Below, one piece after another: positions 1 through 11,879 of a stretch of 64,000 bases of DNA; the first letter of the stretch is position 1, and the number at the start of each line of letters is the position of its first letter. The translations under genes were made by a program, and so were the position numbers. Source of the stretch: Allium sativum (lineage: Eukaryota > Streptophyta > Magnoliopsida > Asparagales > Amaryllidaceae); assembly GCA_030737875.1 (NCBI GenBank), contig CM060926.1, forward strand, positions 316,918,922 through 316,982,921. The letters run 5' to 3'. The notes under the pieces were generated by a model. That model was given only the letters and a program-made list of their open reading frames with translations. It was not told where the DNA came from and did no database searches.

Positions 1-1759
1 CCCACTCCCGCTATGATCACTCACTAAGGGAATGCCATAGCATCGGTGGAGTATTTTAGTGAATATAGAACAGAAAATTTACAACAAGACAGATATAAAT
101 AGTACTTAAAATTTAAAACATCATCTCATAACAGCGGAAGTAAAACATGTCTGGTTACAACATAAAACCACAATAAAAGTCAAGTACAATATCCAACAAC
201 ATAAAGAAGTACATAATCCCACTCTCATACAATAGCCATGACAAAAGAAAAGATAACTGGGTAACTGGAGCTTTACATCTATCCAAGCTCCTAAAGACTG
301 GAACAACAATCCGATCAAGCTCCACTACTGCTAGGATCCACCGTAGGACCTGAGGGTTGGGAAAAAAGATAAAAACAACGGGGTCAGACATAAGTCTGAG
401 CGAGTCCTATAACTTTAACAATACAATCGTTAAAGTAACCAGAGAAGACATAAACTGATATACGGTAACTAATGGGGATGAATGGCTACACTAAGCAGTC
501 AACTAAACTAAGATAAAAGATAAAGACGCATCTACCCTTCCAAAGGTAAATTACTAAACTGCACCACACCAGTCATTCCTAACTTAAAGGTTGATCCCAC
601 CCATGGACTTATAAAATTAACTTGATAGTTCTCGCGTACCCCTAGGTGACTAAGTAGACGCCACGGGGCCCTACAACCCACTAGGTGTACACACTACTCC
701 CCATTCGATCGGCTTCCTAACGTAGATACCCGTGCTGGCCCCACCGTGGGGTGTACCATTCCCCAACGTGGCAACCTGATAAAACTAACGGTGCACGGCT
801 TATATCTACATGATGCAACAACGTCTTATTTACCAGCCCGGGTCCACACACGCATATGAAACCCGTTGGTCATGCGTTGCCACCGCTAACCCATTTTGGC
901 CTCTTATAGTCAAGCCCAGTATGCGTGTCCCGTCCTCGACATGGGTCGAGCCCACTAAGATACGTATGGGTTACTGGTTGAAATGGGCCCCCAGCACAAG
1001 CCATCCCCCTAAGCTTGGCCCACACACTAGTGTTTCCCACTTAACCCTTTAATCATGTTTAATTACATGTTTCACCTTGGTTAAGTATTTTATAATATTT
1101 TCTATTGGGAACCACTAGCAATTTCCACATACCACCCAAGGTACCCACTTAACCCCCATGCCCCACTACATGCTTATCTGGTTAAGTGTTTCTTAATTGA
1201 TTAACACCGTAACCGTGTAAAGGACCCCTCACATTGGACCGTTATTTGTAGATGCCTGGTTAAGCCGGTAAACTCCGGGTAGTCTTACACTACAAACAGG
1301 TCCAACCTCGTGTCATTTACCCTTGTTACGTATTTAATTTATGATTAAGACCCCTCACATTGGACCGTCATTTGTAGATGCCTGGTTAAGACGGTAAACT
1401 CCGGGCAGTCTTACACTACAAACGGGTCCAACCTCGTGTCTTAATCGATTAATTACTCCTAATTAATCACCCCCATAATTTGTGTTAATTATCCTGTTTA
1501 TTTTAGGAATATGGGTGCACCTGACTTAATAGGCAAATTCCCAACTCCAAAGTGTGGGTAAACCTAACTTAATAGGCAAATTCCCAACACATAGTATGGG
1601 TACACCTAACTTAATAGGCAAATTCCCATACTATGTTCATTTATTTTATGTTATGCATAATTATATTAATTTCACACAATCTTATTAACATATGCATTTA
1701 ATTAACCCCATCGTTCCCACGTAATTTCGTTCTCATGACATAACACATATAAAAGGTGT

Positions 1760-2200
1760 CAACTTGCATATGTATGAACATGTTTCAAAGGTGCCATCTT
1801 GCATATTAACAAACACATAACTTGCATATGAACTTGCATAACATGTCACATAACTTGCATATAATCTTGTATAACATGTCACATAACTTGCATATAATCT
1901 TGTATAACATGTCACATAACTTGCATATAATCTTGTATAACATGTCACATAACTTGCATATTAACTTGCATAACATGTTACATAAACTTACATATTAACA
2001 AATACATGACTTGCATATGAACTTGCATAATATGTCACATAACTTGCATATGAACTTGCATAACATGTTACATACTTGCATATGAACTAATAAACTTGCA
2101 TATGAAGAAACATACAACTTGCATAATTATCATACATGTAATTTGCATATTACCATACATGTAACTTGCATATTAACATATGATCACAAAGCACAAAACT
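1760..2200 (-). repeat. 'cttgcatat' minisatellite within the LTR of A
   Basis: Dozens of copies of a short core (cttgcat, followed by at-rich bases and then catgtcacata) repeat here, with about three near-perfect 33-bp units at roughly 1850-1950. The same array occurs in the other LTR at about 9900-10330. Element B carries the same core in its own LTRs (atgcaagtt in B's reading direction), so the motif predates the split of the two subfamilies. No function is visible in the sequence. Confidence 0.85.
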
Positions 2201-2520
2201 TGCATAACCCACATACATTAGCAAACTAACATCATGTCATATGACTTAAAACCCATTAATCCCCAAACAAAACCATATGATCTCATCATATCTCATCTAC
2301 TTAGTTTAGCAATTGATAATTAGAGTGATAGAAACTCACTACTAGCCAATTTGCACTCCAAATGAAGAAGATTAAGATGCTTAGAATGGATTAGAGGTTG
2401 ATTAGAGAGTGATTAGCTTGCAACCCTCTTCATAAATTAGTGGAGGCTCCTTCTAAGATTTAATTTGGCGGCATGTAGCCCTCAATTCTATTTTTAGTAT
2501 GGATTAGGGTAGGTTTAGGG

Positions 2521-2530
2521 TGTATTTATA
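2521..2530 (-). promoter_or_regulatory. Candidate TATA box in 3' LTR of A
   Basis: The minus strand reads TATAAATACA. The same motif is at the same relative place in the other LTR (10663-10672) and in both LTRs of element B (14783-14790, 22978-22985). Conservation between subfamilies supports a Pol II core promoter marking the U3/R region. The transcription start was not determined. Confidence 0.6.
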
Positions 2531-2968
2531 GATTAGGTGAGTGTTTTAGGCCCTTAGATTAACCCTAAATTAGATTAGGACCCTTAGATTTCGGAACCTT
2601 CCAGAAACCAGCCCTAAGACCAAGCCCAAACCCCAAACTGGTGCACCCAACCACAGAACTCTCTAGAAACTGTGCAGGTTCCCTGTCCCGACATGGGCAC
2701 ACTTCCCAAGTGCGCCAGTGTATTTTTGTACTGGCACACTTCACAAGTGCGCCAGTGCATTTCTGGCCTGTTTCGGGTTTTTCTGCCTAACTTCGTTCGT
2801 CCATATCTCTTTCATACGTTACCCGTTTTACGCAAACTCGGACTCTATTTCGCGTATTTTTCCGAGACGAACGCAATGACGCAGCCCGTTTCCCCTGATT
2901 CTCACGTCTGAGATTAATTATACTTTAATTACTAACCATTAGTGTTAATTGAAATTCGGGGTGTTACG

Positions 2969-2980
2969 TTCTCCCCTACT
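2969..2980 (-). promoter_or_regulatory. Polypurine tract of element A
   Basis: In element orientation the 12 bases before the 3' LTR are AGTAGGGGAGAA. Such a purine run directly against the 3' LTR is the primer for plus-strand DNA synthesis in LTR retrotransposons. An identical tract precedes the 3' LTR of element B (22479-22490). Confidence 0.85.
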
Positions 2981-3487
2981 TAAAGGATTTCGTCCTCGAA
3001 ATCTCTAAGTCAAGAAGAACGTATCCTACCAACCAAACAACCATCTACTAAACCATCAACCACAAGCAACCATTATCCTTAGAAACTTCTAATGATGTAT
3101 GAACATATGCAGAAAGTGTGTGTATATGTCCGTATACTAATGCAAAATCAGGCGGTCTACTGATTCAGTCGACCTCCTTAATGCAAACCATGATAGTGCC
3201 ATGCATCCAATATGTATGCGAAACCCTATTGACACATACAATTTCTATATGCGTGCACAACCATACACAAAAATGCATCATCCACATGATAACACAGCCA
3301 TGATACATCCATCAATCTAACTACCACATCCATTTATGCGATATGCAACATGAAGTGACTGAGCCGATCTAGTGCCTAATGTGTGTGTATATGCATCCAC
3401 GAGCAACCACTAGCAAACAATTGCATCCACATGCACTCAACCATAACATGTTTCAAACACATGTTTCAACCATAGGTTTTACCCTAT
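2981..3487 (-). other. 3' untranslated stretch of element A
   Basis: About 0.5 kb lies between the end of the gag-pol frame and the polypurine tract. It is homologous to 21972-22478 of element B, including 'tgattcagtcgacctcctta'. I see no open frame of note and no recognised signal. Confidence 0.6.
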
Positions 3488-6400
3488 CTAAAGGTCATAG
3501 GTACTAGCGAGAGGATATAGTAAAGATAAGATAAGTACTAGACAAGCGATAAAGGAGAAGTTAAAAGACATACTCTCAAAAAGAAATGGATACAAAGAAC
3601 GCATCTTCGCTTCCGTCTCCTAAGTAGCATTGCTTTCGTCATCTCCCCACTGCACTTTAACTAGCTGAACTTCTCTGTTCCTCAACTTCCTAGTTTCTGA
3701 CCCAAGGATGCGAGTAGGAGCTCGTCGAATCGTCGCATCACGCTCTACCTCTACATCTCAAAGCAAGCTCGGCTCTACCACCTCTGTGGTCTCATGTAAG
3801 CACTTCCTCAAATGTGATACATGGAATACATCATGAACACCACTAAGTCTGTCGGGCAACTCCACCCTATATGCCATCCGTCCAATCCTTTCCTTAATAG
3901 GAAACGACCCAACAAACCTCGGTGCTAACTTCCCAACGGACCCAAAGCGAACAACATTTCTCAACGGAGATACTTTGACAAAAACCATGTCCCCAACCTC
4001 AAACTCAAGATCCGTCCTTCTCCGATCCGCATAAGATTTCTGTCTATCTTGCGCTGCTTTCATCCTTCTTCGAATCAAATCAATCTTCTCTGAAGTCTCT
4101 CTAACCATATCTGGCCCAAGCAAGATCTTATCCGTAGATTCCCACCAACATGTAGGAGATCGACAAGGCCTTCCATAAAGAGCTTCGAAAGGTGCCATGC
4201 CAATACTAGACTGAAAGCTGTTATTGTATGCGAACTCCACCAAAGGAAGAAGTTCTTCCCATGTACCTCCAAAATCCAAGATACAAAGCCTCAAAAGATC
4301 TTCTAAGATACAGTTCACCCTCTCGGTCTGACCGTCCGTCTGAGGATGATATGCGGTGCTCAAACACAACTGAGTCCCTACCGCCTCTTGCAAACTTCTC
4401 CAAAACTCACTAGTGAAGATAGGATCTCGATCACTCACAATGCTGGATGGTACGCCATGCAATCTAACAATCTCTCTAACATAGACTGAAGCAAGCCATG
4501 GAGCGGTCCTCTTACTCTTCACGGGTATAAAATGGGCACTCTTGGTAAGTCTGTCTACCACAACCCAAATTCCCGTATTGCCCTTCCTCGATCTCGGTAA
4601 CCCATCGATGAAATCCATCGAGACACTATCCTACTTCCATTGCGGAACTTCAAATGGGTGTAGCAACCCACCGGGTTTCCTTTGCTCCGCTTTAACTTGT
4701 TGGCACACTAAGCATCTAGCCACATACTCGGCCACATCTTTCTTCATACCAGCCCAGAAGAAAACTCTCTTCATGTCTTGGTACATTTTGTCTCCACCGG
4801 GATGAATAGTCATCCTTGAACGATGTGCATCATCCAAAATAGCCTTCTTCAAACCCTCATCTTGCGGTACACAAAGTCTACCGTCTCTATGCAACCATCC
4901 CCTATCATCTATGGTGTATCTACCCAAATGGCTGGACGACTCCCCCCTTATAAGCTTCTTTACCAACTCAACCAACTGTGGGTCGTCTCGCTGACCCTCG
5001 CCAATCCGTCCCAAAAGAGTAGGTCTAACCTCCAAGGATGCTAACAAACCAGGTACAAAGTCAACAGAAGGTCTGAAGTCGAACAAAGAAAGAAACTCCA
5101 AGCTTCGCCGTTCCACGAACAATGGACTCAAAGATAGCCTTTTTCTACTCAAGGCGTCCGCCACCACGTTACCCTTGCCAGGGGTATACGCTATCTCGAA
5201 ATCATAGGATGCTAAGAACTCCATCAACCTTTGCTGTCTTAAGTTTAAATCCTTCTGAGAGAATAAGTACTTCAATGATTTATGGTCAGTGAACAACTCG
5301 AATCTCTCACCAAGAAGATAATGGCGCCAAGACTTAAGTGCGAAAACAATCGCGGCCAACTCTAGATCATGGGTAGGGTAATTCTTCTCATGCACTCTCA
5401 ATTGCCTCCCTCCATAGGCTATTACCCTTCCCTCCTACATCAAGACTGCGCCTAATCCTGTCCCACAAGCATCGGTATAAACAACAAACGGCTTACTTCC
5501 ATCGGGAAGCACTAAAACTGGAGCGGTGGTCAAAGCTCTCTTTAATCGTCGGAAAGCATCATCACAATCTATGTCCCATGAGAAAACCAGATTCTTCTTC
5601 GTCAAGCGGGTTAATGGGGCTGATATCTTCGCGAAGTCTTTGATGAACTTCCTATAATATCCTGCCAACCCCAAGAAACTTCTTACTTTGGTAGCATTTC
5701 TAGGAACTTTCCAATCCTGGATAGATACTATCTTTGCGGGATCCACAGCTATCCCTTCCTTAGAGACCACATGCCCTAAGAATCTCACTTCTCTTCTCCA
5801 AAAATGACATTTAGAGAATTTAGATTTAAGACTATGTGCTCGAAGAGTCTCCAACACTTCTCTGAGATGTAAGGCATGCTCTTCTTCACTCTTGGAAAAG
5901 ACCAAGATGTCATACACAAAGACCACTACAAACTTATTCAGATACTCTCTGAACACTCTACTCATCAGATCAACAAAGTATGCCGGAGCGTTTGTCAACC
6001 CAAATGGCATCACAAGCCACTCATAAAAACCATCCGGAGTCCGGAAAGCAGTCTTCTCTATACTGTCCTCCGCCACTCTCAACTGATGAAACCCTGTAGC
6101 TAAGTCCATCTGCGAAAACACTGAGGCGCCAATCAACTGATCAAAGAGATCATCTATCCTCGGTAATGGGTGTCTATTCTTCTTCGTGAGCTTATTAAGT
6201 TCTCTATAATCCACACAAAGTCTGAGGGATCCATCCGCCTTCGTGGCAAACACTACTGGAGCTCCCCACTTCGATATACTTCGCCTTATGAACCCCTTCT
6301 CAAGCAACTCCCCTACTTGCTTATGAAGTTCTCTTCTCTCACGAGGAGCCATGTGGCGCACTGGCAAAGACACTGGTTTGGCATTATCCACCAAATAAAT

Positions 6401-7918
6401 TCGGAAATCTATCTCCCGCTTCGGAGGCAAACCCTTCACCTCTTCAAACACATCCGGATATTCCCGGACCACTCCGACAGAACGCAAACTCTCGACCGAA
6501 GCATCGAGCGATTCAAGATAACTTAGCAAAACAGATTCCATGGGATTACAAGAGATCTCGAGAGTATTACCCAAGCGGGTCATAAGCCTGACAACTCTCC
6601 TTTCACAATCAAGAACGGCACCATTACTGGATAACCATTCCATGCCCAAAATCAACCCATAGCCCGTGAAGCCCAATATAAAAGCATCACATCCAAACTC
6701 AACGCTAAGTATAGAAATCTTCAAACCCAAAAATATCATAGACAGATATATGGAGCCCCCAATTGGGTTTGAAACAACCAAGGGATCATCAACTAGACTA
6801 GTGTCTAAGTGCAGTGACTCAAATAACGATGATGAGATAAAAGAATGTGATGCGCCAGAGTCAAACAAAGTACGAACTGGATGATCAAACAGAAAAACCA
6901 GACTTTCAACGGAAATAGTTCTACCTCTCTGCTGAATCGGTGGAACTGAGAGAGCCTGAACTTGCCCCCCTGCCTGAGCTGGTGCCATAAGAGCTTGCAC
7001 CTGACCTCCTGAGGTAGACCCCGTCTTCTGCCCCTTCTTTGGGCAGTCCTTCACAAGATGTCCTGCTTCACCACAATGAAAGCAACCGGTCTTCTTCTTT
7101 TTGCGACAATCCTTGCTGAGGTGGCCTGGGGTCCCACAATTGAAGCACTTCTTCTTCTTCTTCTTCCCCTTGTCACCATTGCCTTTTCCACCCTTCCCTT
7201 GTTGTTGTTGTTGCGGTTTCTTCTGATCCCCCTTCTTCTCTGGTGCCTTAGAACTCTTATCATCCTCATGCATAAGTGCCATGTAGACAAGCTTCTCAAA
7301 GGTGGCCCCCATAGGAATGTGAGTCATAGCTATTCCTTGCAATGGTTCGTTCAAGCCTCTAACGAACCTCAAAGCCTTCTTCTCCGGTGTATTCACCAAC
7401 TCTATGCCAAACCTTGCTAATTGATTGAATTTGTTGACATATTCTTTCACCGTGAGATTCCCTTGCTTCAAATTCAAGAACTTCTCCATAAACAGATTCT
7501 CTTCCGCCCTTGAGAGAAACTTAGCCCCAAACCTTTGCTTGAAATCTGCCCAAGAGTCAACAGGGCGTTCTCCATTAGTGACCTCCCACCAGAATGAGGC
7601 CTCTCCCTTCATTAACCAAACCGCCAACTTGACTTTCTTTCCCTCTTCCACTTCAAAGATATCTAGCAACTCTTCCACTTCCTTAAGCCAATCTCTAGCC
7701 TCTACGAAAGTCTCTGAACCTAGAAAAGGTTTTCCTCCTATAGCCTTGAACTCCTTGCAAATCTTAGCAAAATTATCCACTCTAGGCTGAGGAGGAGGAG
7801 CAGTTGCCTCTGGTGTAGTAGCATTGGCTGGACCCGCAGCCGCGGCCCTAGCCTCTTGTAACCTCCTATACCATAGTGGTATAACTAAGCCCTCCGGGAT
7901 GTTAAGATCTTCAGCCAT
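3488..7918 (-). pseudogene. gag-pol polyprotein of element A, four in-frame stops
   Basis: One continuous reading frame of about 1476 codons runs from the ATG at 7918 (MAEDLN) to a TAG at 3488-3490. An upstream in-frame ATG at 8047 exists, but MAEDLN is the start shared with element B. Domains in order: gag capsid-like region (residues about 45-200), two CCHC zinc knuckles (first [14 protein letters not shown] near residue 257, second [14 protein letters not shown]), retropepsin (LFDSGAS near 349), RT (near 520-700), RNase H (YTDACG near 815), integrase zinc region and DDE core ([21 protein letters not shown]), chromodomain-like tail, then a hydrophobic tail. Stops lie at 5435-5437, 4631-4633, 3758-3760 and 3620-3622, with no frameshift seen by comparison with B. 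The RT active-site motif reads FVYD instead of FVDD (codon 5912-5914). The copy is therefore dead for autonomous transposition. Confidence 0.93.
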
Positions 7919-8120
7919 GCTGAAACGAAAGAGGAAAGGTTCAAAAAGGAGATTCCGAAAGATAAAGATATGGCTATTGGGGATTATGCTTTTCTTTTTC
8001 AAAAACTTTTCTCTTAAAAGACATGTTTTTGAAAATACTTTTTCCAAAAATAATACCTTTACTATTTTCTAAAAAAAAAAAGTATTTTTCTCAAAAAATT
8101 ATCTGTTCCGGTAACCTTCA

Positions 8121-8132
8121 GCTCTGATACCA
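8121..8132 (-). promoter_or_regulatory. Primer binding site of element A (initiator Met tRNA)
   Basis: The minus strand reads TGGTATCAGAGC, two bases inside the 5' LTR. This is the standard complement to the 3' end of plant initiator methionine tRNA and is used to prime minus-strand DNA synthesis. Confidence 0.92.
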
Positions 8133-8134
8133 CG

Positions 8135-11110
8135 TGTAACACCCCACTCCCGCTATGATCACTCACTAAGGGAATGCCATAGCATCGGTGGAGTATTTTA
8201 GTGAATATAGAACAGAAAAATTACAAAAAGACAGATATAAATAGTACTTGAAATTTAAAACATCATCTCATAACAGCGGAAGTAAAACATGTCTGGTTAC
8301 ATCATAAAACCACAATAAAAGTCAAGTACAATATCCATCAAAATAAAGAAGTACATAATCCCACTCTCATACAATAGCCATGACAAAAGAAAAGATAACT
8401 GGGTAACTGGAGCTTTACATCAATCCAAGCTCCTAAAGACTGGAACAGCAATCCGATCAAGCTCCACTACTGCTAGGATCCACCGTAGGACCTGAGGGTT
8501 GGGAAAAAAAGATAAAAACAACGGGGTCAAACATAAGTCTGAGCGAGTCCTATAACTTTAACAATACAATCGTTAAAGTAACCAGAGAAGACATAAACTG
8601 ATATACGGTAACTATTGGGGATGAATGGCTACACTAAGCAGTCAACTAAACTAAGATAAAAGATAAAGACGCATCTACCCTTCCAAAGGTAAATTACTAA
8701 ACTGCACCACACCAGTCATTCCTAACTTAAAGGTTGATCCCACCCATGGACTTATAAAATTAACTTAATAGTTCTCGCGTACCCATAGGTGACTAAGTAG
8801 ATGCCACGGGGCCCTACAACCCACTAGGTGTACACACTACTCCCCATTCGATCGGCTCCTTAACGTAGATACCCGTGTTGGCCCCACCGTGGGGTGTACC
8901 ATTCCCCAACGTGGCAAACTGATAAAACTAACGGTGCACGGCTTATATCTACACGATGCAACAACGTCTTATTTACCAGCCCGGGTCCACACACGCATAT
9001 GAAACCCGTTGGTCATGCGTTGCCACCGCTAACCCATTTTGGCCTCTTATAGTCAAGCCCAGTATGCGTGTCCCGTCCTCGACATGGGTCGAGCCCACTA
9101 AGATACGTATGGGTTACTGGTTGAAATGGGCCCCCAGCACAAGCCATCCCCCTAAGCTTGGCCCACACACTAGTGTTTCCCACTTAACCCTTTAATCATG
9201 TTTAATTACATGTTTCACCTTGGTTAAGTATTTTATCATATTTTCTATTGGGAACCACTAGCAATTTCCACATACCACCCAAGGCACCCACTTAACCCCC
9301 ATGCCCCACTACATGCTTATCTGGTTAAGTGTTTCTTAATTGATTAACACCGTAACCGTGTAAAGGACCCCTCACATTGGACCGTTATTTGTAGATGCCT
9401 GGTTAAGCCGGTAAACTCCGGGCAGTCTTACACTACAAACGGATCCAACCTCGTGTCATTTACCCTTGTTACGTATTTAATTTATGATTAAGACCCCTCA
9501 CATTGGACCGTCATTTGTAGATGCCTGGTTAAGCCGGTAAACTCCGGGCAGTCTTACACTACAAACGGGTCCAACCTCGTGTCTTAATCGATTAATTACT
9601 CCTAATTAATCACCCCCATAATTTGTGTTAATTATCCTGTTTATTTTAGGAATATGGGTGCACCTGACTTAATAGGTAAATTCCCAACTCCAAAGTGTGG
9701 GTACACCTAACTTAATAGGCAAATTCCCAACACATAGTATGGGTACACCTAACCTAATAGGCAAATTCCCATACTATGTTCATTTATTTTATGTTATGCA
9801 TAATTATATTAATTTCACACAATCTTATTAACATATGCATTTAATTAACCCCATCGTTCCCACGTAATTTCGTTCTCATGACATAACACATATAAAAGGT
9901 GTCAACTTGCATATGTATGAACATGTTTCAAAGGTGCCATCTTGCATATTAACAAACACATAACTTGCATATGAACTTGCATAACATGTCACATAACTTG
10001 CATATAATCTTGTATAACATGTCACATAACTTGCATATAATCTTGTATAACATGTCACATAACTTGCATATAATCTTGTATAACATGTCACATAACTTGC
10101 ATATTAACTTGCATAACATGTTACATAAACTTACATATTAACAAATACATGACTTGCATATGAACTTGCATAATATGTCACATAACTTGCATATGAACTT
10201 GCATAACATGTTACATACTTGCATATGAACTCATAAACTTGCATATGAAGAAACATACAACTTGCATAATTATCATACATGTAACTTGCATATTATCATA
10301 CATGTAACTTGCATATTAACATATGATCACAAAGCACAAAACTTGCATAACCCACATACATTAGCAAACTAACATCATGTCATATGACTTAAAACCCATT
10401 AATCCCCAAACAAAACCATATGATCTCATCATATCTCATCTACTTAGTTTAGCAATTGATAATTAGAGTGTAGAAACTCACTACTAGCCAATTTGCACTC
10501 CAAATGAAGAAGATTAAGATGCTTAGAATGGATTAGAGGTTGATTAGAGAGTGATTAGCTTGCAACCCTCTTCATAAATTAGTGGAGGCTCCTTCTAAGA
10601 TTTAATTTGGCGGCATGTAGCCCTCAATTCTGTTTTTAGTATGGATTAGGGTAGGTTTAGGGTGTATTTATAGATTAGGTGAGTGATTTAGGCCCTTAGA
10701 TTAACCCTAAATTAGATTAGGACCCTTAGATTTCGGAACCTTCCAGAAACCAGCCCTAAGACCAAGCCCAAACCCCAAACTGGTGCACCCAACCACAGAA
10801 CTCTCTAGAAACTGTGCAGGTTCCCTGTCCCGACATGGGCGCACTTCCCAAGTGCGCCAGTGTATTTTTGTACTGGCGCACTTCACAAGTGCGCCAGTGC
10901 ATTTCTGGCATGTTTCGGGTTTTTCTGCCTATCTTCGTTCGTCCATATCTCTTTCATACGGTACCCGTTTTACGCAAATTCGGACTCTATTTCGCGTATT
11001 TTTCCGAGACGAACGCAGTGACGCAGCCCGTTTCCCCTGATTCTCACGTCTGAGATTAATTATACTTTAATTGCTAACCATTAGTGTTAATTGAAATTCG
11101 GGGTGTTACA
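8135..11110 (-). repeat. 5' LTR of element A (right copy)
   Basis: This complete 2976-bp LTR has TG...CA-type termini (tgtaacacc / ggtgttaca). A TATA box is at 10663-10672. About 150-200 bp upstream of it in element orientation (10840-10905) lies a pair of inverted-symmetric units, 'ggcgcacttcccaagtgcgcc' in type; several CpG positions here are kept as CG where the other LTR has CA. The cttgcatat minisatellite is at about 9900-10330. Confidence 0.95.
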
Positions 11111-11416
11111 TATATATATATATATATATGACCTTTTAAGGGTCTCACATTCATTTGTTTTTTTCTCTTGTTTCATCTCTGTGTTTCTTAAGAGTGTTTT
11201 GACTTTTTTTGGTCACCGCCGTACTTTTTTTGGTACACAAGGCACATTCTGCTTGTATGTATATGTATATATATATATATATATATAACACGTTTTAAGG
11301 GTCTCACATTCATTTGTTTTTTTCTCTTGTTTCATCTCTGTGTTTCTTAAGAGTGTTTTGACTTTTTTTGGTCATCGCCGTACTTTTTTGGGTACACAAG
11401 GTACATTCTGCTTGCA
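11107..11416. repeat. TA microsatellites and 159-bp tandem duplication
   Basis: A TA run (about 11108-11129) is followed by a 124-bp segment (11134-11257). After a second TA run (about 11262-11287), a near-identical copy follows at 11293-11416. The shift between copies is 159 bp. The segment contains 'aagggtctcacattcatttg' and T-runs ending in tggtacacaagg. It adjoins the end of element A, which appears to have inserted at the TA tract. The ATG frame at 11091-11288 is an artefact of the repeat. Confidence 0.8.
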
Positions 11417-11758
11417 CTTCCCTAGTCAGTTTACTTAACCCTTTTGATTAACATAAGTCCACATTTGTTTTGATTCTCTAAGTCAGTTACGTATGTTTTA
11501 ATCAATGTAAGGTACTAAATTAAATCGTACCTGACCATGTTACTAAGCATACAGTTAATAATAGCTAACCACATATGATCTTCTCATCTCCAAACGGATG
11601 TCAGTCTGCCTACTTCATAGTTTATTCTGCCCGTAGTGGATTCTTCTTCCTTCCTGATGCTCTCTTTATTGCCGTCAAGGATTCGCTGCTCTATTATACC
11701 AAAGCGGCAACTTCAAATCTCTCATCTATGGGGATACCTATTTATCATCCCACTTCAT
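11417..11758. other. Unassigned AT-rich sequence
   Basis: Short open frames occur (for example 11575-11799), but none resembles a known family. I see no repeat or RNA gene. Confidence 0.4.
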
Positions 11759-11845
11759 GTATTATTTCAGGAGAAGAGTCGATCATCCCTCATGGTTGAT
11801 TATGGAATTCTACAATTGGTGCAAGGTAGTTCACATATGCGTAGT
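11759..11845. repeat. Direct repeat, copy 1 (87 bp)
   Basis: This segment, beginning gtattatttcaggagaagag and ending cacatatgcgtagt, recurs at 14138-14224 with about ten differences. The two copies bracket the minus-strand copia relic. They are too long for a copia target-site duplication, so they may be pieces of an older duplicated sequence. Confidence 0.75.
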
Positions 11846-11879
11846 AAAAGAACCTACTTCAAATGACAGATTTTTTTTG

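Larger units (their letters stand above)
1..2968 (-). repeat. 3' LTR of element A (left copy, lacks about 8 bp)
   Basis: It matches 8135-11110 along its whole length with scattered substitutions. Counting the missing terminal bases it would be 2976 bp, the same as its partner. Its inner terminal base is g instead of a, so the canonical TG start reads CG in element orientation. A TATA box (TATAAATACA in element orientation) lies near 2521-2530. Upstream of it, at about 2690-2765, is a promoter-proximal pair of palindromic 'cacttcccaagtgcgcc'-type repeats. A 'cttgcatat'-rich minisatellite fills about 1760-2200. The short open frames here (for example 810-1052 and 1733-1948) recur in the other LTR and are not genes. 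Confidence 0.93.
1..11110 (-). mobile_element. Ty3/gypsy LTR retrotransposon 'A' (chromovirus, Tekay/Del-like), nearly complete
   Basis: Two direct repeats of about 2.98 kb (1-2968 and 8135-11110) enclose a minus-strand gag-pol region. In element orientation the order is 5' LTR (right), primer site, gag-protease-RT-RNase H-integrase, polypurine tract, 3' LTR (left). The right LTR begins TGTAACACCCC and ends in GGGTGTTACA, as retroviral-type termini do. The left copy starts inside that motif, so about 8 bp lie outside the window and the target-site duplication cannot be tested. The gene order, with integrase after RNase H, is Ty3/gypsy; the tail after the integrase resembles a chromodomain, which together with the iMet primer site suggests the Tekay/Del chromoviruses. 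The LTRs differ by only a few bases per hundred by eye, so insertion is fairly recent, yet gag-pol carries four stops and an RT catalytic change. Confidence 0.93.

Noticed and set aside
810..1052. An 80-residue open frame repeated at 8956-9195
   Set aside because: Both copies lie in the LTRs of element A; they are similar because the LTRs are, and no family resemblance is visible.
7051..7420. Long frames on both strands around the zinc-knuckle region of A
   Set aside because: They are shadow frames over the Lys/Gln-rich gag tail; the true frame is the gag-pol frame.
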